DNA from: G963667675 sp964291545
GTDB lineage: Bacteria > Chloroflexota > Dehalococcoidia > Lucifugimonadales > UBA3495
Assembly (NCBI GenBank): GCA_964291545.2
Contig: OZ219861.1
Span: 930,001 to 994,000 of the forward strand
DNA length: 64,000 nucleotides
Direction: 5' to 3'
Under the pieces are notes generated by a model. It saw only the letters and a list, made by a program, of their open reading frames with translations. It was not told the DNA's origin and made no database searches. The translations under genes were made by a program, and so were the position numbers. Positions 8,530 through 16,544 of this stretch are shown one piece after another; the stretch's first letter is position 1, and each line of letters opens with the position of its first letter.

Positions 8530-9480
8530 ATGAAGGAAGAGTCCTCGTTGTTTGTTGGCATCGATGTATCCAAGGACCGCTTGGATGTGGCGGTGCGGCC
8601 TACCGGTGAGGCCTGGCAGGTCTCCCACGACTCTCGGGGGATCAGCCGGCTGGTGGAACGTCTTGGGGAATTGGCTCCCCGGTTGGTGGTGCTGGAAGCT
8701 ACCGGTGGAATGGAAATGGCCCTAGCGGGAGAATTGGCCAGCTCCCACCTGGCTATTGCAGTAGTTAATCCCAGGCAGGTGCGGGACTTCGCCCGCGCTG
8801 CCGGGAAACTGGCCAAAACCGATGCCCTGGACGCCCACGCCCTGGCCCATTTTGCCCAGGCCATGCATCCAGCCTCCAGACCACTGCCCAATACCGACAC
8901 CCAGGAATTGAAGGCTCTGGTCGCCCGAAGGCGCCAACTGGTAGAGATGATCACCGCAGAGAAGAATCGTTTCAAGACTGCCACCAGGCGTATACGCCCC
9001 AAGGTCAAGGAACACATCCTTTGGCTGGAAGAGAATCTGGGGGCAATGGACCAGGACTTGGGAGACTTCATCCGTTCTTCCCCCATGTGGAAGGACAAAG
9101 ACCAGTTGCTTAGAAGCACTCCAGGTGTGGGGCCGGTCCTATCCATGACGCTGTTGTCCGACCTGCCCGAACTGGGTGCCTTGAACCGTGGTGAGATAGC
9201 TGCTTTGGTGGGAGTGGCGCCCTTCAACCGTGACAGCGGATCCCTCAGGGGAAAGCGCAAAGTGTGGGGCGGCCGCAGCCGGGTGCGGGCCGCTCTCTAC
9301 ATGGCAACCTTGGTGGCCACCCGGTACAATCCGGTCCTGCGAGCCTTTTACCAGCGTCTGTGCGATGCCGGCAAACCCAAGAAAGTCGCCCTCACCGCCT
9401 GCATGCGCAAGCTGCTCACCATACTCAACGTCATGGTCAAGCATAATCGCCATTGGAACCCTGTTGCTCAATGCTCTTGA
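8530..9480 (+). CDS. IS110-family transposase (bridge-RNA-guided recombinase)
   Basis: DEDD-type recombinase. Numbering from the ATG at 8530: RuvC-like domain with D12 (GIDVSK), E56 (LEATGG), D98 and D101 (KTDALDA). The C-terminal Tnp domain has STPGVGPVLS and the DSGSLRGKR motif, whose Ser236 fits the position of the catalytic serine. 316 residues is typical. The frame is open from an ATG at 8368, but that part is the non-coding guide region; the strong ribosome site GGAGGAGG at 8515-8522 decides for 8530. It appears intact, so the element may still be active. Confidence 0.92.
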   Translation: MKEESSLFVGIDVSKDRLDVAVRPTGEAWQVSHDSRGISRLVERLGELAPRLVVLEATGGMEMALAGELASSHLAIAVVNPRQVRDFARAAGKLAKTDALDAHALAHFAQAMHPASRPLPNTDTQELKALVARRRQLVEMITAEKNRFKTATRRIRPKVKEHILWLEENLGAMDQDLGDFIRSSPMWKDKDQLLRSTPGVGPVLSMTLLSDLPELGALNRGEIAALVGVAPFNRDSGSLRGKRKVWGGRSRVRAALYMATLVATRYNPVLRAFYQRLCDAGKPKKVALTACMRKLLTILNVMVKHNRHWNPVAQCS

Positions 9481-9495
9481 CATTCAAGACAGTTG

Positions 9496-9550
9496 CTGAG
9501 CCCGTCCTGAGGCCCTCGAAGGGGCTGCCCCGAGCCCGTCGAAGGCCGCT
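9496..9550. repeat. Right part of split dispersed repeat plus second partial copy
   Basis: CTGAGCCCGTCCTGAGGCCCTCGAAGG followed by a second, shorter GAGCCCGTCGAAGG. This is the right half of the repeat split by the IS element; related copies are at 10715-10760, 23871-23935 and 25917-25972, and in opposite orientation near 49146. Confidence 0.75.
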
Positions 9551-9562
9551 AATTACCCACAG

Positions 9563-9592
9563 TAGGGGTAGGCCTCGTGCCTACCCTCCTTC
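9563..9592. repeat. Palindromic sequence, possible terminator
   Basis: GGGTAGGC and GTGCCTACCC form a stem around a 2-3 base loop. There is no clear T-run. It may end IS transcription or be a dispersed palindrome; no second copy was seen in the window. Confidence 0.4.
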
Positions 9593-9671
9593 ATACCGCG
9601 TCCATCCTTGGCATTCACCTCATTGCCCTCCCAATCACGCCCGCCCGAAGACTAACGCATAACCAAGTCTA

Positions 9672-9717
9672 GGCTGTCCGTTCCCCCTGAAAGAAACCGA
9701 AAGGCAGACGGACAGCC
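9672..9717. repeat. Inverted repeat downstream of alpha/beta hydrolase
   Basis: GGCTGTCCG at 9672-9680 pairs with CGGACAGCC at 9709-9717. It lies just after the hydrolase stop on the minus strand and shares its arms with the copy at 10715-10760, so the hydrolase gene is bracketed by two copies. A terminator role is possible. Confidence 0.55.
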
Positions 9718-9736
9718 GCACCCACTCGAAGGCCCT

Positions 9737-10573
9737 CTAGCCCTCCAAATTCTCGGCCCCCCGCTCCGCGTCCACCCCCGCCAAAAAGTCCATCGCCGCC
9801 TCGTTGAAGGCCTCCGGCTGGTCCCTATTCGAAAGATGTCCGGCGTCGGGTATAACCACCAGCCTAGACCCCCTGATCTTCCCGTGGATCCAGCGGCAGG
9901 CGGGCAACGCCGGGTCCTTGTCCCCTGCCAGCACCAAGGTCGGCGTCTCAATCCCCTCCAGCAGGCTACTGTCGAAACCGTCTTTCAGCAACATCCGGCA
10001 ATTATTGGCGTAACCCACTGGGTTCAGTGACGTGTACATCCGGCGGATGCGCTCGGCCCGGTCCCTGCCCCTTACCGGGCTGCTCGTCACGTTTGGGTTG
10101 TGCTTTATCGAATACTCCGCCACCGCCTCCATACCCTCGGACTCCGCCAGGCGGATTATCTCCTCCCGGACCCTCCGGGACTCCTCGGTCGGACCCCTTC
10201 CAGAGGCGGTTGCCGAATCAAAGATTAGCAGGGCCGCCGCCCGCTGCGGGTGCTGCGCGACGAACCGCACGGCAATGCCCGCTCCCATCGACAGGCCCCC
10301 GATGTAGGCCTGCTGTATGCCCAGGTGGTCCAGCAGCCCATTCAGGTCTTCTGCCGATATATCCTGGCCGTAGTCCTCGGCATCCGGGGGAGAATCGGTG
10401 CCGCCGTGACCCCGCGGGTCCCACAGAATCAGACGATAGCGCTGAGACAACGCTGCAATTTGGGGCTTCCACTGCGCGGTGCTGCCGCCCAACCCGTAGG
10501 CCAGCGCCAGCGGAAACCCCTCTCCGTGGCTTTCATAGTAAACATTGACGCCGTTAATCTTGGCAGTAGGCAT
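9737..10573 (-). CDS. Alpha/beta-fold hydrolase
   Basis: Soluble esterase/lactonase-like enzyme. Oxyanion region ALAYGLGGS, strand LILWDPRGHGGTD, nucleophile elbow GLSMGAG (Ser about 95), acid region LVLAGDKDPA and catalytic His in IPDAGHLSN. 278 residues and the overall pattern resemble 3-oxoadipate enol-lactonases, but no neighbouring aromatic pathway supports that substrate. ATG at 10573. It stands alone between two inverted-repeat copies. Confidence 0.82.
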   Translation of the reverse strand: MPTAKINGVNVYYESHGEGFPLALAYGLGGSTAQWKPQIAALSQRYRLILWDPRGHGGTDSPPDAEDYGQDISAEDLNGLLDHLGIQQAYIGGLSMGAGIAVRFVAQHPQRAAALLIFDSATASGRGPTEESRRVREEIIRLAESEGMEAVAEYSIKHNPNVTSSPVRGRDRAERIRRMYTSLNPVGYANNCRMLLKDGFDSSLLEGIETPTLVLAGDKDPALPACRWIHGKIRGSRLVVIPDAGHLSNRDQPEAFNEAAMDFLAGVDAERGAENLEG

Positions 10574-10714
10574 GGGTCTCCTGTGGAATAGAGGCTTGGA
10601 CCGAAGCGATGCCAGTATGCCGCGCCCAAACTCACACCGTCAAGACCAACCCCCCCCACCCCGCCCCCAACCCGGCAATCCCCCGCACGAAAACAATCGC
10701 ATATTATGGGCCTA

Positions 10715-10760
10715 GGCTGTCCGTTCGTCCTGAGGGAAATCGAAGGGCGAACGAACAGCC
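10715..10760. repeat. Dispersed inverted repeat carrying an IS110 guide match
   Basis: GGCTGT...ACAGCC arms enclose CGTTCGTCCTGAGGG and GGGCGAACG, a long imperfect palindrome. It contains TTCGTCCT (10724-10731), identical to the left guide of the IS110 RNA, followed by CTGAGGG against the optimal CTGAGCC. Confidence 0.75.
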
Positions 10761-10977
10761 GCCGTTGCGCTGAGGTTCCCGTCTAAACATTGTCCTCTCC
10801 ACCATGATTTGCCCTGCCCATGGCCTTAATCAAATTGCCAAAAGCCGAGGAATCCCCCCCCACTGACAAATCCCCTTTGACGCGCCCCAACCCCGACACC
10901 TAAACTCAAACCATGTCGTTGTCACGCCAACGGCGGGTAGACCGGCGCCCAAACCCAACCCGTCCGTCAACTCCCCA

Positions 10978-11018
10978 ATGGGAAGAAACGAGAGAAAATG
11001 AGAGGGATCTAGAAATTT
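10978..11018. repeat. Purine-rich AAATG repeat, copy 1
   Basis: Copy of a degenerate element (GAGAGnAAATGnGAGG, then AT-rich AAATTT) also found at 23491-23534, 23967-24013 and 24416-24460. In one frame it reads ENERDLEI then a stop, similar to the start of the broken HTH gene at 23502, so it may be a remnant of such a gene. Confidence 0.55.
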
Positions 11019-11302
11019 AAACGCCCCACTCCCACACCCACCGCCCCCTGTGTGATGTCCCGGAATGTCCCAAAATGTCCCAGGTGCAAGAAAACCCCCT
11101 CTCGGGGCATCTCCCCCAGTTGGGTCTCCCCAACCTCCTCACCCCTCACCCCCCGCACCGCCAGGCCCTCGCTTTTCTTGACAATGCCTTTAACCGCACC
11201 CTACAATCGGCCCATTCACCGTGACTGCGCCTACGCACTTTAGCCTCTACGCCCAAGCGCCTCCGGTGAAGCTCCCCACCTCCCCCTGTTAAGGAGAGAA
11301 CA

Positions 11303-12487
11303 ATGCCGGACTGGCCGACACTGAAGTACAAGGAAGAAGGCATGCGAGAAGGCATGCAGATAGAGGACGCCGAGATATCGGTGGACGACAAAGTAGCCCT
11401 GCTGGACTCCCTGTCCGAGACCGGACTCAAGAACATCGTCGTCGGCTCCTTCGTCAGCCCCAAGTGGACGCCCCAGATGACCCGCATCGACGAGATTGTT
11501 ACCAGGTTCACCCCCAATCCCACCGTCACTTACACCGCCCTGGCGTTGAACGCCCGTGGCGTCGAGCGCGCCAAGCAGTTCTCCCCGCCGCTCACCATCG
11601 AACGAGACCCCTACCCCAGGCTCAACGTCCACATGTGCGACGTCTTTGTCCGCCGCAACGCCAACCGCTCCCAGATGCAGGAAATGGAGCGTTGGCCCCA
11701 AATCGTCGCCCAGGCCCAGGAGTTGAACGTCCAGGCCGCCGGCATCGGCACCAACGCCAGTTGGGGCTCCAACTTCCTCGGCGAGTTCCCCGTCGACTAC
11801 CTGATGAACATGTTCGAAAAGCAGCATGCCATGTGGGACTCGGTGGGCATCCCAGTCCATAGCGTCTCTATGGGAGACCCCATGAGCCACTGCACCCCCG
11901 CCAAGGTCGAGGAGAGCGTCTACCGGGTCAAGGAACGCTGGCCCGAGGTCAATCACGTTCGCCTCCATCTCCACAACGGGCGAAACATGGCCATCGCTTC
12001 TGCCTACGCCGCCATGCGCACCCTCACCTCCGAGGACACCCTGGAGCTCGACGGCTCCATCGGCGGCTTCGGCGGTTGCCCCTACTGCGGCAACGGCAGG
12101 GCCACCGGCATGGCCCCCACCGAGGACATTCTCCACATGATGGAGGACATGGGCGTCGAGACCGGCGTGGATATCGACAAGGTCATCGACAGCGTCTGGA
12201 TGGCCGAAAGCATAATCGGCCGCGACCTCTACGGCCACGTTTCCAAGGCCGGCCCCCGGCCCAAGAAGGTGGAACAGCTCTACGAAATCAACGCTCCCTT
12301 CATCGAGACCCTGGAGCAGGCCAAGCACTTCAAGAAGGGCCCCGAGGTTTACGAGGGAGGCATCTACCCCTATAAAGAGCCCATCGCCAGTCCCTACCGG
12401 GAGCGCGTGGAGCAGGGCTTGCCCGCCTACGATTCGGCCAACGGCGACTTCCCCTGGAAAGAGGACTGGTTCCCGTCCGATGAGTAG
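11303..12487 (+). CDS. HMG-CoA-lyase-like (DRE-TIM metallolyase) protein
   Basis: TIM-barrel lyase/synthase superfamily of HMG-CoA lyase and isopropylmalate synthase. It has MREGMQIE near residue 14 (RDGLQ in HMG-CoA lyase), VRLHLHNGRNMA with metal-binding His near residue 224, and the HMG-CoA-lyase signature region GSIGGFGGCPYCGNG, with TGVDIDKV after it. The first motif has Glu where the family has Asp, and at 394 residues it is longer than usual (about 300). It therefore probably cleaves another beta-hydroxyacyl-type substrate. ATG follows a good ribosome site (AAGGAGAG). Next gene is 127 bases downstream. Confidence 0.8.
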   Translation: MPDWPTLKYKEEGMREGMQIEDAEISVDDKVALLDSLSETGLKNIVVGSFVSPKWTPQMTRIDEIVTRFTPNPTVTYTALALNARGVERAKQFSPPLTIERDPYPRLNVHMCDVFVRRNANRSQMQEMERWPQIVAQAQELNVQAAGIGTNASWGSNFLGEFPVDYLMNMFEKQHAMWDSVGIPVHSVSMGDPMSHCTPAKVEESVYRVKERWPEVNHVRLHLHNGRNMAIASAYAAMRTLTSEDTLELDGSIGGFGGCPYCGNGRATGMAPTEDILHMMEDMGVETGVDIDKVIDSVWMAESIIGRDLYGHVSKAGPRPKKVEQLYEINAPFIETLEQAKHFKKGPEVYEGGIYPYKEPIASPYRERVEQGLPAYDSANGDFPWKEDWFPSDE

Positions 12488-12614
12488 ACGCCTCAGCGTC
12501 TGCCCCTGACTGACTCAACACGGAGCCGCTCGCCTTTGCCGGACCCGTCCAGCTTTGAAAGAGTGGCTCCGAATTTTGACTAGCAAACCTTAATAGAATG
12601 GAGAACCACATCCC

Positions 12615-13199
12615 ATGACGGCGTCGAATACCATCAGGCCAACCCAGGTCCAACTCACCGGCGAGAACTCATTCATCCGCTTGGCCCAGGAAGAGGGCGG
12701 GACCCAGACCACCAGGGTCAGCCATTGGCGCGTCCTCTATTCCCCCAAAGGCGCTGGCCACGTCCTCTTTCTCAAGAGCGACCTTATCGACGACGAGATA
12801 CGGGTCTACTCCGACAACATCGCCCTGGCCCGCTGGCTGCAGTCCGAAATCGAGACCATGCTGTTCCCCGAGTTCGCCGACGAGTCCCTCCCGGTCACCG
12901 AGGCCGAGTTCAGCAAGTCCGGCGACGCCCGCTCCTTCTGGACCGAGAGCGTGGAGAACGACGACGACGTCATCTCCCTGACCTGGTACGACTTCATTGA
13001 CCCCTTCATGCTGGTGAACCCACCCGGCACCGGCGGCCGGTCCTTGGGCGTCTACTCTTGCTTCATCCCCGCTCTAAGGGCCCAGATAACCATCAACGGC
13101 GACGTCGTCGATGGCAACGTCTACCGGGAAATGCGGGGAGACAACCCCACCAGCACCGCCTGCCTGGCCTGGTCCGAGACCTGGGTAAAGGCCACCTAA
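12615..13199 (+). CDS. Conserved-looking protein of unknown function
   Basis: 194 residues, no recognised domain, signal peptide or membrane helix. The sequence is soluble and mixed alpha/beta in look, with acidic stretches (LKSDLIDDEIRVYSD, VENDDDVISLTWYDF) and an aromatic-rich C-terminus. It has a GGAG ribosome site at about 12600. Lying co-oriented 127 bases after the HMG-CoA-lyase-like gene, it may work with it. Confidence 0.65.
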   Translation: MTASNTIRPTQVQLTGENSFIRLAQEEGGTQTTRVSHWRVLYSPKGAGHVLFLKSDLIDDEIRVYSDNIALARWLQSEIETMLFPEFADESLPVTEAEFSKSGDARSFWTESVENDDDVISLTWYDFIDPFMLVNPPGTGGRSLGVYSCFIPALRAQITINGDVVDGNVYREMRGDNPTSTACLAWSETWVKAT

Positions 13200-13228
13200 G
13201 AAGCATCCGAATACGGATTTCTCAAATC

Positions 13229-13266
13229 CCTTCTCCCCTGGCGGGAGAAGGTTAGGATGAGGGGGA
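13229..13266. repeat. Dispersed palindromic repeat (CTTCTCCC..GGGAGAAG type)
   Basis: CCTTCTCCC-CTGGC-GGGAGAAGG followed by TTAGGATGAGGGGG. This is a type of intergenic palindrome common in bacterial genomes. It sits between convergent genes and could serve as a terminator; only one copy is in the window. Confidence 0.6.
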
Positions 13267-13326
13267 CGGAACTCTTACCGCCATGGCGGTGTTCTTCAGA
13301 AGTTTCTTAGCCCCTTTGCCTACACC

Positions 13327-14037
13327 CTAAGCCTCCCTCGCCAGCGCCAACCCCCACACCGACGCTGCTCCCGCCTCCTTCAACGCCGCCGCGCACGAAG
13401 ACATCGTCGCCCCGGTGGTCACCACGTCGTCGATCAACAACGCCCGCCGCCCGTCAACGTCGCCGGTGACCTCGTAACTCCCCTCCACGTTCGCCCGCCG
13501 TTGCGCCCGCGTCGCTGCCTCCACCTGCGGCGGTGCGTCCTTGACCCGGGTCAACATGCCTTTCGCCCACGGCAAGCCGGTGATTTTAGACAGCTCCCTG
13601 GCCAGCAACTCCGATTGGTTATAGCCCCTTGTCCGCAGCCGCCGCCGGTGCAGCGGCACCGCGACGATCACGTCCCCCGGCGTTCGCCGCTCCGCCATGA
13701 ATCCGGCCAACAGCCGGGCCAGCTCCGGCGCAGCCGCCCGTATCCCCCTGTACTTCAAAGCGAATATCGCCTGCTGCACCGCTCCCTCCATCAAGAACGG
13801 TGCTCGCACCCCGTCAATCGCCGGCGCGTTCTCTTCACACCAGCGGCACGGGGACTGGCCGTGGGGCGAGGCGCAGATGCGGCAGTACGGCGGCGTCAGC
13901 TTGGCCAGGCCGGGAATGCACGTCTCGCACAGGATCCCTCCTGCGCGCCTGCACCCGGCGCACTCCATGGGAAACAGTAAGTTCACGGCCTCTTTGCCGG
14001 CCTTTGCCAGCAGACCGTTTATTCCCGTTAAGTTCAC
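13327..14037 (-). CDS. ComF family phosphoribosyltransferase-like protein
   Basis: ComF-type protein, linked to DNA uptake in competent bacteria and otherwise of unclear role. N-terminal zinc-ribbon cysteines (CAGC, CETC, CRICA, CRWCE), middle RTRGYNQSELLAREL, and C-terminal PRPP loop LLIDDVVTTGAT. The GTG at 14037 (VNLTGINGLLAK) gives a normal 236-residue protein; the frame is open to 14196 but that part overlaps the NUDIX gene and looks like its shadow. It lies 10 bases after the NUDIX stop, so likely co-transcribed. Confidence 0.85.
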   Translation of the reverse strand: MNLTGINGLLAKAGKEAVNLLFPMECAGCRRAGGILCETCIPGLAKLTPPYCRICASPHGQSPCRWCEENAPAIDGVRAPFLMEGAVQQAIFALKYRGIRAAAPELARLLAGFMAERRTPGDVIVAVPLHRRRLRTRGYNQSELLARELSKITGLPWAKGMLTRVKDAPPQVEAATRAQRRANVEGSYEVTGDVDGRRALLIDDVVTTGATMSSCAAALKEAGAASVWGLALAREA

Positions 14038-14047
14038 GCCGCGGGAT

Positions 14048-14569
14048 TCACGGCGCGGCTTGGCGCCCGCCCCGGCATTGGCCCTTCCACCCGTCCAGGA
14101 TCGACAGGTCCCCGTCAAACGCCAAAGGAGGTAGGTCGTCCAGGGAGAAGAAGCCCACGTCCAGCGCTTCCGGACCGGCCTGCAACGCCCCGCCAACTTC
14201 CCGCGCCGCGAAGGCCGCTACAATCACGGGATGGGCCCGCTTGGAGAACAACCCCACCAGCCGCTCCACCTTCACTTCCAGGCCCGTCTCCTCCAGCACC
14301 TCCCGCACCGCCGCTTCCTCTACTACCTCGCCGCGGTCCACGTAACCGCCCGGCATGCTCCACAGTCCCACCCCCGGCTGGTTTCCCCTCTTCACCATCA
14401 GCACCTTCAGGTCCCGCTCCACGATGCATATCGCGGCGACTTTGGGATCGTCGTAGACCACGTGCCCGCACGCCGGGCAGACCGGCCGCTGGCCGCTGGC
14501 CACTTCTCGGACTTCCAACGACGCCGCGCACCGGGAACAGTATTTGCTATCAGACGACATGCCTTTCAC
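14048..14569 (-). CDS. NUDIX hydrolase with N-terminal zinc ribbon
   Basis: Hydrolyses nucleoside-diphosphate-linked compounds; this zinc-ribbon type resembles NADH pyrophosphatase-like and ADP-ribose-type enzymes. N-terminal Cys pairs CSRC and CPAC (residues about 11-34), then the NUDIX box from GGYVDRGE to REVLEETGL (residues about 75-96), complete in its Glu residues. 173 residues. It may start at M4 of MKGM. It forms a two-gene unit with comF downstream and is divergent from a membrane-protein gene with which its start region overlaps. Confidence 0.85.
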   Translation of the reverse strand: MKGMSSDSKYCSRCAASLEVREVASGQRPVCPACGHVVYDDPKVAAICIVERDLKVLMVKRGNQPGVGLWSMPGGYVDRGEVVEEAAVREVLEETGLEVKVERLVGLFSKRAHPVIVAAFAAREVGGALQAGPEALDVGFFSLDDLPPLAFDGDLSILDGWKGQCRGGRQAAP

Positions 14570-14621
14570 AGCATATCACGACGGGCTATCATGTCCCATA
14601 TCATGGCGTGGAGCGTTGTCC

Positions 14622-15194
14622 GTGACTCCCAAATTCTTCCTTAGACCTCGCACCTATCTGGCCGGAGTAGCCGTCTCGCTGGCGGCGGCAGTGCTGGTCC
14701 TGCTCGTCATGGCCGTCCTGGGCGAATACACCAAGACCAGGGGCCGGCTGCTGTTCACCGCGCTGTCCCTGGCCGGATTCTGCGTCCTCGCCTTCCCCTC
14801 CGCTGTCATGGCAAGCCGGAGCCGGCATCCTGTACTAACCGTCCTCGGCGTATCCGCCGCCGCCCTGGGATTCGCCCTGGTCGCGGCGGGACTCTGGGCC
14901 ACGCCAGACTCCGACGCCTTCTGGAAGGCCGCATCTATCGCATCCATCGCGGCTGCGTCAATTGCATACTCTTGCTGGGTGCTATCGTTCAGGGCGCAAA
15001 GACTGGCTGCCCAAGTCGCCCAATACGCCGCGCTCGTCGTGGCTGCATTGGTGTCGTTCTTGACCACCCTTGCCATCGTCGTGGAAATACGGGAATCCGC
15101 CTTCTGGTGGGCAGTGGTGCTCCTGATCATCGCCCAAATTTTCTGCGCCCTGGCCGCAGCCGCGCCGGCCCGCTGGACTCGCGACCAGTCCTGA
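14622..15194 (+). CDS. Six-helix membrane protein of unknown function
   Basis: About 190 residues with six hydrophobic segments (starting YLAGVAVSLAAAVLVLLVMA, LLFTALSLAGFCVLAF, VLGVSAAALGFALVAAGL, AASIASIAAASIAYS, YAALVVAALVSFLTT, FWWAVVLLIIAQIFCA) and short loops. No family recognised. The GTG at 14622 (VTPKFFLRPRTY) is chosen because the frame upstream overlaps the divergent NUDIX start; this start is uncertain. Confidence 0.6.
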   Translation: MTPKFFLRPRTYLAGVAVSLAAAVLVLLVMAVLGEYTKTRGRLLFTALSLAGFCVLAFPSAVMASRSRHPVLTVLGVSAAALGFALVAAGLWATPDSDAFWKAASIASIAAASIAYSCWVLSFRAQRLAAQVAQYAALVVAALVSFLTTLAIVVEIRESAFWWAVVLLIIAQIFCALAAAAPARWTRDQS

Positions 15195-15308
15195 CCGCGC
15201 CGCGGTGAGGCACACTCCCAAGGGACATCCAGCGCCAATCCCCTCCGGCCCCCATGCTATAATCCCCGTTGGCCTTGCGGCCATCCCCAATTCCATACTC
15301 TTCCAGAG

Positions 15309-16535
15309 GTGACGATGCCCCCGGCCCTTGAAAACCTCAAGGTGGTCGACCTGACTCGCACCCTCGCCGGACCCTTTTGCACCCAGATGATGGGCGACAT
15401 GGGGGCCGACGTGGTCAAAGTCGAAGAACCGGCTCTGGGCGACGAGACCCGCCAATGGACCCCCTTCTGGGACAACCTCAGCACCCAGTTCGCCTCCTTC
15501 AACCGCAACAAGCGCAGCCTGTCAGTAAATCTCAAGGAACAGGAAGGCGTGGACTTGGTGCTGGGCCTCGCGGCCAACGCCGACGTGATGATTGAGAGCT
15601 TCCGCACCGGCGCCCTCGACCGCATGGGGCTGGGCTACGACGCCGTGCGCAAAATCAACCCCGGAATCGTCTACTGCTCCATCTCCGGCTACGGCCGCAC
15701 CGGCCCTTTAGCCGACAAGCCCGGCTATGACCTGATAATCCAAGCCTACAGCGGGTTGATGCACCTGACCGGAGAACCCGACGGACCCCCCTTGAGAGTG
15801 GGATTCTCTCTGGTGGACCTGTTCACCGGGATGTTGGTCTACGGCAGCATAATGACCGCCCTCTACCACCGCGAGCAGACGGGCGAGGGCCAATGGATCG
15901 ATTCATCTCTCCTGGACGGCCAGGTGGCGGCAATGAGCTACCACGGCACTGCCTACCTGGCCGACGGCAAGGACCCCCACCGCATGGGCTCTGGCCACCC
16001 CAGCCTTACGCCTTACCAGAGCTTCCCGGCCTCCGATGCGTTTTTCATCGTAGGCTGCGGTAACCAGGGCCTGTGGGAGCGTATGTGCCGCGCCATCGGC
16101 CGCCCCGAATTAATCGAAGACCCCAGGTTTACTACCAACACCGACCGCGTGGCCCATCGCACCGAATGCGTGGAGATCCTCAGACAGGTCTTCGAGGAAA
16201 AGCCGGTGGCCCATTGGATTAAGGTCATTTCCGATGCCGGCGTGCCCTGCGGCCCCATCAACCGGGTGTCTCAGGTGCTTAACGACCCCCAGGTGCAGCA
16301 CCGGAACATGGTCATGGACGTTCCCCATCCTGAGGTTCCCGGCCTGAAAGTCCCGGGGTCCCCTCTCAAGCTGGCTGCCTCGCCTCCAACAGTCCGGCGT
16401 TACCCGCCGCTATTGGGCGAGCACAACGACGAGATTCTCGCCGAGTCCGGCTACAGCCAGGACCAGATTGCTGACCTGAGGCATCGGGGAGTAATCGGGC
16501 CCAGACCCTCCCAGCCTCCTCCTCCCGCCTCGTAA
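15309..16535 (+). CDS. CaiB/BaiF (type III) CoA-transferase
   Basis: Moves CoA between carboxylic acids through an aspartyl-CoA intermediate. N-terminal VVDLTRTLAGPFCTQMMGDMGADVVKVE, FNRNKRSLSVNLK, and the catalytic Asp141 in KPGYDLIIQAYSGLM, all canonical. 408 residues. It starts at GTG 15309 or ATG 15315 (GAGGTG lies just upstream of the latter). It stands alone, so the acid substrate cannot be inferred; the family includes formyl-, carnitine-, succinyl- and mesaconyl-CoA transferases. Confidence 0.9.
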   Translation: MTMPPALENLKVVDLTRTLAGPFCTQMMGDMGADVVKVEEPALGDETRQWTPFWDNLSTQFASFNRNKRSLSVNLKEQEGVDLVLGLAANADVMIESFRTGALDRMGLGYDAVRKINPGIVYCSISGYGRTGPLADKPGYDLIIQAYSGLMHLTGEPDGPPLRVGFSLVDLFTGMLVYGSIMTALYHREQTGEGQWIDSSLLDGQVAAMSYHGTAYLADGKDPHRMGSGHPSLTPYQSFPASDAFFIVGCGNQGLWERMCRAIGRPELIEDPRFTTNTDRVAHRTECVEILRQVFEEKPVAHWIKVISDAGVPCGPINRVSQVLNDPQVQHRNMVMDVPHPEVPGLKVPGSPLKLAASPPTVRRYPPLLGEHNDEILAESGYSQDQIADLRHRGVIGPRPSQPPPPAS

Positions 16536-16544
16536 GCGCGGCGC

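Larger units (their letters stand above)
8354..9497 (+). mobile_element. IS110-family insertion sequence with readable ends, CT core
   Basis: A dispersed repeat is interrupted here: the left flank ends TTCGCCCT (8348-8355) and the right flank begins CTGAGCCCGTCC (from 9496). Removing 1142 bases restores a TTCGCC-CT-GAGCC sequence like the one at 25920-25932. The CT occurs at both borders (8354-8355 and 9496-9497), as expected for an IS110 core dinucleotide. There are no terminal inverted repeats, normal for the family. The left non-coding end is long (174 bases before the transposase) and the right end short (15 bases after the stop), the IS110-group layout. Confidence 0.88.
10574..11302. other. 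730-bp gene-free region with repeat remnants
   Basis: C-rich sequence with no credible coding region; the short open frames lack ribosome sites and recognisable domains. It holds an inverted-repeat copy (10715-10760) and a purine-rich AAATG-type repeat (10978-11018). A promoter for the 11303 gene is presumably near its end, but none was convincing. Confidence 0.6.
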
